The translations under genes were made by a program, and so were the position numbers. The notes beneath the pieces were generated by a model. That model searched no databases. It saw nothing but the letters and a program-made list of their open reading frames with translations, and was not told the origin of the DNA. A stretch of DNA of 6,392 nucleotides from an archaeon (GTDB lineage: Archaea; Thermoproteota; QMWL01): assembly GCA_003661605.2 (NCBI GenBank), contig QMWL02000044.1, forward strand, positions 1 to 6,392, written 5' to 3'. Of this stretch, positions 1 to 6,291 are shown in pieces (position 1 is the first letter of the stretch; each line of letters starts with the position of its first letter).

Positions 1-590
1 ACGTAGTAGGCAGTTAAACCGTCGACAGTAAGGATTGTTTCCACAACCGATCCTGATAGCGTTAGCAACCTTAGGTGTAATTCGGTTTCCTCGGGCGCAT
101 AGAAGGCCATGTAATCGTCGTAGGCTCCCCGACCCACCCTTACAATTGCGCTAGTTGGAAGCGGTCCGGTGGGTAACCAGTGTTGTACAGTTCCTGTAAA
201 GTAACCAGCTAGAGATGACCCATAGGCGGCTACATCCACGAGAATCGGAGAAGATGCAGAAATCTCCATAAAGAACCACTCACCCTCATAACCTAGCTCG
301 GATAGAGCAGCGGTATAGAGCTGTCTTGGAGATAAATCGAGCAGCACAGGTTGGCTGTTAGTGCCACTAAAGATCACCTTAGCACCTACCGGAGCGTAAA
401 TGCACACGTAATGGGCATGAGGTGCATTTGAAAGAAGCCAGTAGTAGGTATAGTTTTGGTTGTAAGTTGCTGCATTAAATCTACTTTCTTGCTGTACCAA
501 TGTAGGTGAGGGTGTTTTGTAGAGAAGCGCAGAGGAGACTGTGGTGAGCGATAAGAATAGTAGCAGCAACATTGCCGCTAGACGAGACAT
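1..590 (-). CDS. Secreted/surface protein, N-terminal part (3' end outside the window)
   Basis: The frame is open from an ATG at 588-590 down to base 1, giving 196 codons with no stop. The product starts MSRLAAMLLLLFLSL, a typical signal peptide with a short charged start and a Leu-rich core, so export is expected. The mature part is a paralogue of the next gene upstream (780-2750): both share YWLLSNAP, the IYAP block, FSGTN, ELGY, WFFM, SSPIL/SAPIL, HWLP/AWLP and YDD...YAP in the same order with about one small gap. It therefore covers the first repeat module and most of the second. It has one Cys, unlike the Cys-rich paralogue, and one sequon (NYT). ATG 590 is preferred because the ATG at 597 meets a stop after two codons and a TATA-like box lies about 28 bases upstream. 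The function is unknown; a cell-surface structural or binding role is inferred. Ig-like domains and a membrane anchor may follow beyond the edge, by analogy. Confidence 0.8.
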   Translation of the reverse strand, partial: MSRLAAMLLLLFLSLTTVSSALLYKTPSPTLVQQESRFNAATYNQNYTYYWLLSNAPHAHYVCIYAPVGAKVIFSGTNSQPVLLDLSPRQLYTAALSELGYEGEWFFMEISASSPILVDVAAYGSSLAGYFTGTVQHWLPTGPLPTSAIVRVGRGAYDDYMAFYAPEETELHLRLLTLSGSVVETILTVDGLTAYY

Positions 591-611
591 CAAATCATGT
601 TAGCATCAATG

Positions 612-624
612 CTTTTTTATTTTA
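612..624 (-). promoter_or_regulatory. TATA-like box for the left-edge secreted protein gene
   Basis: Read on the minus strand this is GTAAAATAAAAAAGC, an A/T block in otherwise mixed sequence. Its centre lies about 28 bases before the ATG at 590, the usual archaeal distance between TATA box and transcription start. The mRNA would thus begin at or next to the start codon and be leaderless; no Shine-Dalgarno sequence is present. It suggests the gene has its own promoter rather than depending only on read-through from 780-2750. Confidence 0.5.
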
Positions 625-749
625 CGCGCAACAGAACCACGACTCTCAGATAGCAACCAGCTTTACGATCGTGTAAGAATAATTATTGTCGCGAGACCTT
701 TACTGGTTGAGAGATGTACGAGAACAGATAATAATGCAGCACTACATTT

Positions 750-772
750 GCAAAATAGAGTCTAAAAATTCT
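750..772 (-). terminator. Possible T-rich terminator after the complete surface protein gene
   Basis: On the minus strand, 8-30 bases after the TAG stop at 780-782, there are two T runs (five T at 764-768 and four T at 752-755). Archaeal termination commonly uses short T tracts without a hairpin, so this is a plausible but weak terminator. A 7-bp inverted repeat lies just upstream inside the last codons (787-804), but the spacing to the T runs is longer than in a classical intrinsic terminator. Confidence 0.25.
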
Positions 773-779
773 TTCTTAC

Positions 780-2750
780 CTAGAAGCGCTTACGGCGGTA
801 AGCGATAACGAAAGCTGTAGCTGGGATAAGTGCTGTGAGGAGAGGTAGGTAGTAGAGTGCGGGGGAGTGGTGGTGTTTGACGTAGACCCAGACGCTGTCT
901 TCGGCGTAGTTGCCAGCAGGGTCATAAGCGCGAACCGTGAACACGTGCCAGCCAGAAGATAGGTCGGTAAACTTGTAGCTGTGGCGGCGCCCAACGTAGA
1001 TCCAGTCGCTCGTATCGCAGCGTACTTCAAAGTGATCGATCCAGCTACTCCCGGGGTCGCCTGCCACCCAGGTTACGGTAACGTGGTCGTGGTGTATGGA
1101 GCTACCGTTTTCTGGCTGCACGATCTCAACCCATGGGGCGGTAAGATCAACTATGAAGTAGGTGACATCGTAGGCATAGCTACCGTTGAGGTCGTAGGCA
1201 CGCACAGCAACGGCATGCTCACCCTCAGATACGTTACAGAAGACAAAGGTAGTATTCAATCCGGTATCTATCCAAGCTTCTGCATCTAGTCGTACCTCAA
1301 AGTGATTCACTAAATCCATGGGATATGCAACCCAATGTACCAGAACGTCTCTGGTGTTAATGCGCGAGTCGTCTGCAGGACTACCGATTGCAACAATTAC
1401 GTCAGATGCAACAGATGCCTCACCGCCTCCTCCCTCACTAATTATTAGAGCAGCAGGATACGGACGAAGATGATAGCTTCCGTGAACATCTTCTGCGAAG
1501 AATTCGCACAGGATGGGTGTATCTGATAGAACCGCTACGAGTAGAGGCGCATCTGAGTCACTTATGTTAAGAATTTGATTTAAGAATATGACAGTATAAT
1601 TGTAGGCTTGAATTGTTAAGGATACGGATTTATTCGAGAATAGTTCTTTTAGAATAACTGTGGAGGATCGATTTGCCCATATCGTCAACTTCGGGTTAAG
1701 CGTTTTTGGTGCAAAGAATGCAAAATTATCGCGATAAACATTAGCTAATTTCCCGAATGGGGCAGGTCTATATGCTGGCTTCGATGTTTTAATTATTCCG
1801 AAATACGTACCTAGGGAAGTTAGGCATTCGGATAACGTACAACGAACAGCTCTATCACCATTAACAGACAGACGACTAACGAGCTGACCGCTCTGATTAT
1901 ATACTGAAATAGTGTTTGTAACCGGAGTATAGAGACAGATTGATTGGAATCTGACATTGTGGACGAGTTCCGTTGCCAATGCCATCCTATAAGGTTCAGC
2001 AGGTTGACCATAGTGTATGCAACTCTGATCCCGAGAAGCGGAACCTGTCGTCGGATTATCAGTCCAGATTGCGGCAATAGGTATATCTGAGGAGATACGC
2101 AATATCCCCCAAGCACCATCAAAGAGATCGGGACAGTAGTAGGCAGCTATGCCGCTTACCGTTACATTCCTGATCAGCACATCTCCATCAGGTGTGTATA
2201 GCTTTAGGCAAACGTGCGCCTCTGAAGGAGCATAAATTACTATGAAATCATCATATACACCCGTACCCGCTTTAGCAATAAGCTCCGTTGAAAGAGGATA
2301 ATCGGGTAGCCAAGCATGGATACAACCACCAACTGATGGACCATTAGTGCTTATACACTCAGCTACACCAGTGCAGAGGATTGGCGCAGAAGAATGAATG
2401 TCCATAAAGAACCACGTCGTATTGTAACCAAGTTCGACAGGGTGTACAGTTAACACCTCTCCGGATCCTACGCTTATCGTTACTGGTTGTGGATTCGTGC
2501 CTGAGAAGGTTATGTTAGCGCCATGAGGTGCATATATTGCGAGGTATTGTTGGTCGGGAGCATTGCTAAGAAGCCAGTAGTGTGTAAAGCGCGTTAGGTT
2601 GGTATCCTCGTTTGCTGTGAGTTTGGTGAACTGACTGGTTTCGGGGGTGGTGCGGGAGGCATATGAGGGCAGTCTTGCTGCGGATACGAGTAGATATGTG
2701 CTAACAGCGGATAACAGGATCAGCAAAGATAGTAAGGCGAAGCGCCTCAT
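780..2750 (-). CDS. Modular cell-surface protein: signal peptide, four repeat modules, two Ig-like domains, C-terminal membrane anchor
   Basis: With the ATG at 2748-2750 the protein has 656 residues. It starts MRRFALLSLLILLSAVSTYLL, an export signal. Residues about 56-420 form four degenerate beta-rich modules, each built as Y-x-hydrophobic-I-Y-A-P, then strands, then an SS-x-PI-type end (SSAPI, SSDIPI, TSKP, SDTPI); this loosely recalls the N-terminal domain of the IgGFc-binding family, by eye only. A GGGG hinge at 440-443 leads to two Ig/FN3-like domains (about 450-535 and 537-624) sharing HFEVR and VRAYD. Residues 632-651 are a transmembrane segment followed by RRKRF, so the bulk faces outside. 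There are 13 N-x-S/T sequons and 12 Cys. In-frame ATGs at 2774, 2807 and 2840 would add 8, 19 or 30 residues; 2750 is preferred because the signal peptide then matches the paralogue's and a TATA-like box lies 29 bases upstream. Function unknown; an envelope, adhesion or glycan-binding role is inferred. Confidence 0.8.
   Translation of the reverse strand: MRRFALLSLLILLSAVSTYLLVSAARLPSYASRTTPETSQFTKLTANEDTNLTRFTHYWLLSNAPDQQYLAIYAPHGANITFSGTNPQPVTISVGSGEVLTVHPVELGYNTTWFFMDIHSSAPILCTGVAECISTNGPSVGGCIHAWLPDYPLSTELIAKAGTGVYDDFIVIYAPSEAHVCLKLYTPDGDVLIRNVTVSGIAAYYCPDLFDGAWGILRISSDIPIAAIWTDNPTTGSASRDQSCIHYGQPAEPYRMALATELVHNVRFQSICLYTPVTNTISVYNQSGQLVSRLSVNGDRAVRCTLSECLTSLGTYFGIIKTSKPAYRPAPFGKLANVYRDNFAFFAPKTLNPKLTIWANRSSTVILKELFSNKSVSLTIQAYNYTVIFLNQILNISDSDAPLLVAVLSDTPILCEFFAEDVHGSYHLRPYPAALIISEGGGGEASVASDVIVAIGSPADDSRINTRDVLVHWVAYPMDLVNHFEVRLDAEAWIDTGLNTTFVFCNVSEGEHAVAVRAYDLNGSYAYDVTYFIVDLTAPWVEIVQPENGSSIHHDHVTVTWVAGDPGSSWIDHFEVRCDTSDWIYVGRRHSYKFTDLSSGWHVFTVRAYDPAGNYAEDSVWVYVKHHHSPALYYLPLLTALIPATAFVIAYRRKRF
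787..804. repeat. Perfect 7-bp inverted repeat with 4-base loop
   Basis: Positions 787-793 (CGCTTAC) are exactly complementary to 798-804 (GTAAGCG) around a GGCG loop. It sits in the last codons of the surface protein gene (AYRRKRF). It could be an RNA hairpin near the 3' end of that mRNA, or a chance outcome of the Arg/Lys-rich tail codons. Confidence 0.4.
879..1403 (-). repeat. Two tandem Ig-like domain repeats within the surface protein
   Basis: The first unit is encoded by about 1146-1403 and the second by about 879-1142. Both run from a P-x-x-x-S/D-x-I opening through HW/TW, HFEVR-x-D, W-I, a V-x-V/T-VRAYD motif and a closing aromatic strand. The shared HFEVR and VRAYD blocks at equal spacing indicate tandem duplication of one roughly 85-residue Ig/FN3-type fold, common in archaeal surface proteins as stalk domains. 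Confidence 0.65.
1491..2585 (-). repeat. Four degenerate extracellular repeat modules within the surface protein
   Basis: Approximate units in coding order are 2355-2585, 2055-2273, 1755-1967 and 1491-1742. Each carries an early F/Y-hydrophobic-x-(Y/F)-(A/T)-P motif (AIYAP, VIYAP, CLYTP, AFFAP), a polar strand region with a sequon in several units, and a late S-(S/D/K)-x-P-(I/A) motif. Divergence is high, so the boundaries are estimates by eye and the third unit is the weakest match. The left-edge paralogue shows the first unit and most of the second. Confidence 0.45.
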
Positions 2751-2772
2751 ACCTGGTGGAAACAATAGGCGC

Positions 2773-2785
2773 ATTTTAACTTTAT
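2773..2785 (-). promoter_or_regulatory. TATA-like box for the complete surface protein gene
   Basis: On the minus strand this reads ATAAAGTTAAAAT, centred about 29 bases before the ATG at 2750. The arrangement is the same as at the paralogue (A/T box, about 28 bases, ATG), which supports both the box and the start choice. The A/T block at 2813-2822 could serve instead on this strand; it would put the transcription start near 2791 and give a short leader. Confidence 0.4.
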
Positions 2786-2812
2786 CGAGTGTTTGTGGAA
2801 TCCCCATAAGTT

Positions 2813-2822
2813 GTATTTTTAA
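2813..2822 (+). promoter_or_regulatory. TATA-like box for purD
   Basis: The stretch GTATTTTTAA is centred about 25 bases before the GTG at 2843. That spacing predicts transcription starting at or beside the GTG, so a leaderless purD mRNA, and argues against the more upstream in-frame GTG at 2825, which would lie too close to the box to be transcribed. The same A/T block read on the other strand (TTAAAAATA) could also act toward the surface protein gene. Confidence 0.45.
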
Positions 2823-2842
2823 CTGTGCGTGGTCGTGCAAAG

Positions 2843-4324
2843 GTGAAGGTTCTGCTAGTTGGGGAGGGTGCGCGGGAGCATGCGATTGCCGATGCGATTT
2901 GTCGTAGCGGGTTGCTGGAGCGGTTCTATGCGGTGATGCGATACCGGAACCCAGGGATTTTCCGGTTGGTGAAGCAGCATGGAGGGGAGGTGATGCTGGG
3001 GAATTCGCGGGATCCTGAGACGGTGGCAGAGGCAGTGCGGCGGTTTGGAGTGGATCTGGTGGTGGTAGGTCCGGAGGAGCCGCTGTTTCGAGGTGTGGCG
3101 AATGTGGTTGAGGAGAGGTGTGGGGTGCCGTGTGTAGGTGCGCGGCGGGAGGTGGCGGAGGTGGAGATGTCGAAGGCGTATATGCGGCGGCTGATGTGGA
3201 AGTACAAGATTCCAGGTCGGCTGCGGTTTAAAGCGTTCAGGAACCTGGAGGATGCGATACGGTATATTGAGGAGTATGCGGAGAGCGTGGCGATTAAGCC
3301 TGCGAGACAGGCGGGTGGGAAGGGGGTGAAGGTGATTGCGGATCTGCAGGCGTATCTTACTTCAGAGAAGCGGCAAGTAAAGATGCACCACGCAAAGCAG
3401 GTCTATGAGAAGTACATGGCGGGGTATACGGATATCGAGGACCGGATTCTCATCGAGGAGCGAGTTGAGGGTCCGGAGTACACGGTTCAGTGCCTAACCG
3501 ATGGACAAACAGTGTTGGCGTTCCCGGCGGTACAGGATAACAAGAACGCGTTTGAAATGGATATTGGACCGGAGACGGGTGGAATGGGTTCGATTGCTGG
3601 TCCGGGTTATGCCCTACCTTTTCTCACGGAGGAGGAGGTGAAGAAATCGGCGGAGATTATTCAGCAGGTTGTGGAGGCTCTGCATAAGGAGACAGGAGTT
3701 CGGTATAAAGGTGTGATTGCGGGGCAGATGATGCTAACACCGCTCTGGGGCCCCACAATCATCGAGTTTTATGCGCGATTTGGAGACCCTGAAGCGGTTA
3801 ATGTGCTTCCCATCCTCAAGACCGACTTTCTAGAACTTTGCGAGTTGCTGGTTGATGAACGGCTTGCGAAAGCGAAGCTAGAGTTTGAAGAAGTGGCTAC
3901 GGTGGTTAAGTGCATAGCACCTAAGGGGTATCCGGAGCGCCGAGACCTGGCAGCAGGTCATCCTGCAGCTGTCGAAGAGGAGAAGATTCGCGCGAAGGGG
4001 TGTCAGGTCTTCTACGGGTCGTTGGATCTTCAGGATGATGGCACGATGATCACAAAAGGATCTCGTCTAGCAGAGATTCTCGCAAAGGCACCGACTATCC
4101 CTGAAGCAAGCGAGATCGCAGAACAGGCCGTTCCTCACGTGTATCTAACTGATGGTTGGGGAGTTTTCCACCGTAGCGATATTGGGAGCAGAGCTCTCCT
4201 CCAGCGGCGTATCGAGCAAGCAGCACTTGTAAGGGGGGTTTACCAGTACCGTCTCCAGAAAGGACTGATTGGGATTACGATAGACTGGATTCCTGGTCGA
4301 GGAAAGATCGTTTACGAAGCATAG
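2843..4324 (+). CDS. purD: Phosphoribosylamine-glycine ligase (GAR synthetase)
   Basis: PurD joins glycine to 5-phosphoribosylamine using ATP, giving glycinamide ribonucleotide, the second step of de novo purine synthesis in the cytoplasm. From GTG 2843 the protein has 493 residues and starts MKVLLVGEGAREHAIA, the family's N-terminal nucleotide-binding signature. VVVGPEEPL follows at about 73-81, then the ATP-grasp region with KPARQAGGKGVKV (about 152-164), ILIEERVEGPE, VQDNKNAF, GPETGGMGS (242-250) and FYARFGDPEA (309-318). NPGI near 36-39 and AVNVLPIL after the last motif fit archaeal PurD. Two oddities: the E-x-N metal-binding motif reads E-F-Y (Tyr310, codon 3770-3772), and about 40 residues follow the usual end near HRSDIGS. 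GTG 2825 would add six residues (MRGRAK) but does not fit the family start or the TATA spacing. The gene ends inside the convergent topoisomerase gene and has no purine-gene neighbour here. Confidence 0.93.
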   Translation: MKVLLVGEGAREHAIADAICRSGLLERFYAVMRYRNPGIFRLVKQHGGEVMLGNSRDPETVAEAVRRFGVDLVVVGPEEPLFRGVANVVEERCGVPCVGARREVAEVEMSKAYMRRLMWKYKIPGRLRFKAFRNLEDAIRYIEEYAESVAIKPARQAGGKGVKVIADLQAYLTSEKRQVKMHHAKQVYEKYMAGYTDIEDRILIEERVEGPEYTVQCLTDGQTVLAFPAVQDNKNAFEMDIGPETGGMGSIAGPGYALPFLTEEEVKKSAEIIQQVVEALHKETGVRYKGVIAGQMMLTPLWGPTIIEFYARFGDPEAVNVLPILKTDFLELCELLVDERLAKAKLEFEEVATVVKCIAPKGYPERRDLAAGHPAAVEEEKIRAKGCQVFYGSLDLQDDGTMITKGSRLAEILAKAPTIPEASEIAEQAVPHVYLTDGWGVFHRSDIGSRALLQRRIEQAALVRGVYQYRLQKGLIGITIDWIPGRGKIVYEA

Positions 4325-6291
4325 CGGGACGGTCCGCAGCTAGGGCAGTACTTGTAAGTGCGAGTTTTCTCACGAACTACAAAGAGGGGGAGAAAGCAGC
4401 GAGGACAGTATCCTGCTGGCGAGATGTCGCCCTTTCGGGGGACGGGAAGACGGACCTGACAGTTGAGGCATAAGAGGTACCGCCCTCCCCGAGAGCCAGT
4501 AGCGAGAACCATTGATCCACCGCAAGAGGGGCATTGAGTGATTGTACGCTGTTTGAGTAGTTTCTGAACCTCCTGTATGAGAAGTGTTCGGTGAGCGCGT
4601 AGCTGATCGAAAACGGAGAGGTAGCGGGTACGGAATGCGCGAAGAGCTTCGTCTAGACGCAGTTTGCCAGAGGCAATAGCATCCATCATCTCTCGGACCT
4701 CACGGTTGAATGCGCGGGGGTTAACGAGACCCGGAGCTGCCTTCTCCAGCAACGAGATTACAGCCATACCGAGGTCTGTGGCGCGGAGCGAACGACCGGT
4801 TCTTACCGCATAGCCGCGCTCTAGGTTGACTTCGATCATTTCGGGACGAGTACTCTTCGTTCCTAGCTTGAGTTCCTCCATTTGCTTAAGGAGCTTCGAT
4901 TCCGTGAGTGCAGGAGGTGGCTTAGTCTCGCTCCGCACAACCGATACTTGGGATATGGTAAGCGTATCGCCTCGTTTAACGGTGGGAAGCTCTACTATAC
5001 GGATGTACTTGTAGACCGTTAGAAAGCCGGGGTTCCGGATGCGATAGCCTGTAACGCGCAGAGAGAGGTCTCTTGCCTGAAGTTGTAGCGTTACGCGCAG
5101 AAGCTGGGCGGGTGGGTAAAATAGTGCGAGGTAGTGGCGGCAGATGAATTCGTAGATAGCGCGCTGGGCGCGAGGAAGCGTGTTTAAGGAGACCTGCTTA
5201 AGCGGAGTGATAGGTGGGTGGTCTCCTGCATCTACAGAGCCGTTTACTGAGAGCTGCAAACGGGTAGGTGGTTTAGCGCCAAGGGTACGAGCGGCGGCAG
5301 ATACGCAACTACGATGGTCGATTTTGTACCGACCGTAGCGATCGGTTGATGTTCGAGGGTAGGTTATGAGCCCATTGAGGTAGAGACGCTCCAGTATGCT
5401 AAGTGCTCGCTGAGCGGGGATGCCGATAAACTGGTTGATAAGCTGGAGAGCGCGGGTTGTGTGAAGAGGGGGGAGGGGGCTACGTGCTTCATGTCGCTGC
5501 TCTACACCTACTACGTGAAGAACGCGATGTGCGGCGAGTAACTGTTGTAGTTTTTGCGCATCAGCTTCGCTTGAAAAGGGGCCTCGCTCGATTTTAAGAG
5601 AACCCGCTTCGATAACGACCTTCCAGAAGGGCTTAGGTGTAAAGGCGCGGATCTTCCGCTCTCGCTCAACCAGAAGCGAGAGTGTCGGCGTTTGTACACG
5701 GCCTATGGAAAGAACTTGCGTTCCAAGCGCGGGAAGGTAGGGGCGTAGGGTTAGGGTTAGTTCCCGCGTTCCCGAGAACCCGACGATTGCATCGATGATT
5801 CGACGTGCTTCAACAGAGGCAGCAACCGACCACTGAAGATCCCGGAGTTCGTGGTAAGCGCGGCGAATTTCTCCTGGCTGTAGGCTGTGCATCCACATTC
5901 GAACTACAGGGGCGTCGACGCCGCAGCGCTGTAGCAGCTCTAAGGCTTCGGTTCCGATGTTCTCGCCTTCTTCATCAGCGTCAGTAGCTATGATGATTCG
6001 AGATATAGGCTGGTAGGTGCGGGCTAGCCAGAGGAAAAAACGCTCATAGCGGGTATCGTAGCGTTTTACAAGTAGGCGGGAATTCGTAACGATGTCTCGA
6101 GGATCGATCCGATTCCAGCCGCTTACACGTACGTCATAGTCAGCTATGTGCCCGCTTAGGGGTACAATGATAGCAGAAGCGCTGATAAAGAAGCGGATAC
6201 CGTAGTAGGTGCTTCGGCGCGCATCGGGAAAGAGGGCTCGAGCAATGGCTTCGGCTGCTTTCGCTTTTTCAGCGATGAGGAGTTCGTGCAC
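4312..6291 (-). CDS. topA: Type IA DNA topoisomerase (archaeal topoisomerase I/III type)
   Basis: This enzyme cuts one DNA strand through a 5'-phosphotyrosine link, passes the other strand and reseals, relaxing negative supercoils or resolving joined DNA. The 659-residue protein has all core parts: a Toprim domain at the N-terminus with Glu8 in LLIAEK and the acidic motif D104-A-D106-E-E108-G-E; the LSIGRVQTPTLSLLVERER signature (194-212); the catalytic Tyr311 in GLITYPRTSTDRY; HPPITP (358-363); and LGTKSTRPEMIE (476-487). The C-terminus carries two zinc fingers, Cys587/590/608/611 and Cys629/632/649/652. There is no helicase domain, so it is not a reverse gyrase. YPRTST rather than the bacterial YxRTDS favours an archaeal enzyme; whether it is called topoisomerase I or III cannot be settled by eye. 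The start is a GTG at 6289-6291, chosen because the family begins directly with the (I/L)-x-EK strand; the frame stays open upstream to the window edge. No clear promoter or Shine-Dalgarno sequence precedes it. It overlaps purD by 13 bases, tail to tail. Confidence 0.93.
   Translation of the reverse strand: MHELLIAEKAKAAEAIARALFPDARRSTYYGIRFFISASAIIVPLSGHIADYDVRVSGWNRIDPRDIVTNSRLLVKRYDTRYERFFLWLARTYQPISRIIIATDADEEGENIGTEALELLQRCGVDAPVVRMWMHSLQPGEIRRAYHELRDLQWSVAASVEARRIIDAIVGFSGTRELTLTLRPYLPALGTQVLSIGRVQTPTLSLLVERERKIRAFTPKPFWKVVIEAGSLKIERGPFSSEADAQKLQQLLAAHRVLHVVGVEQRHEARSPLPPLHTTRALQLINQFIGIPAQRALSILERLYLNGLITYPRTSTDRYGRYKIDHRSCVSAAARTLGAKPPTRLQLSVNGSVDAGDHPPITPLKQVSLNTLPRAQRAIYEFICRHYLALFYPPAQLLRVTLQLQARDLSLRVTGYRIRNPGFLTVYKYIRIVELPTVKRGDTLTISQVSVVRSETKPPPALTESKLLKQMEELKLGTKSTRPEMIEVNLERGYAVRTGRSLRATDLGMAVISLLEKAAPGLVNPRAFNREVREMMDAIASGKLRLDEALRAFRTRYLSVFDQLRAHRTLLIQEVQKLLKQRTITQCPSCGGSMVLATGSRGGRYLLCLNCQVRLPVPRKGDISPAGYCPRCFLPLFVVREKTRTYKYCPSCGPSRYAS

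Noticed and set aside
981..1289. 102-codon open frame on the plus strand
   Set aside because: It lies wholly antisense to the Ig-like domains of the surface protein, shows no recognisable motif, and the opposite frame has clear protein repeats.
1820..2122. 100-codon open frame on the minus strand in another frame of the surface protein
   Set aside because: It overlaps the longer real gene on the same strand and has no domain, promoter or family resemblance.
2751..2840. Longer N-terminus for the surface protein, starting at the ATG at 2838-2840
   Set aside because: It would place 30 mostly polar residues before a good signal peptide, cover the likely promoters of both genes, and make the gene reach the purD start region. 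The ATG at 2750 (or at most 2774) fits better.
2926..3207. 93-codon open frame antisense to purD
   Set aside because: The product is Ser/Thr/Arg-rich low-complexity sequence, as expected from the reverse complement of G-rich coding DNA. The purD frame is firmly supported.
5467..5480. G-run on the plus strand as a possible G-quadruplex
   Set aside because: It has only two separated G blocks and encodes the Pro-rich SPLPPL stretch on the other strand.
5744..5760. Telomere-like TTAGGG repeat
   Set aside because: There are only two to three partial units, and they encode the Leu-Thr-Leu-Thr-Leu-Arg stretch of the topoisomerase, so it is a chance codon pattern.
4312..6291. Reverse gyrase
   Set aside because: The protein has only the topoisomerase part and zinc fingers; at 659 residues it lacks the N-terminal helicase-like domain.
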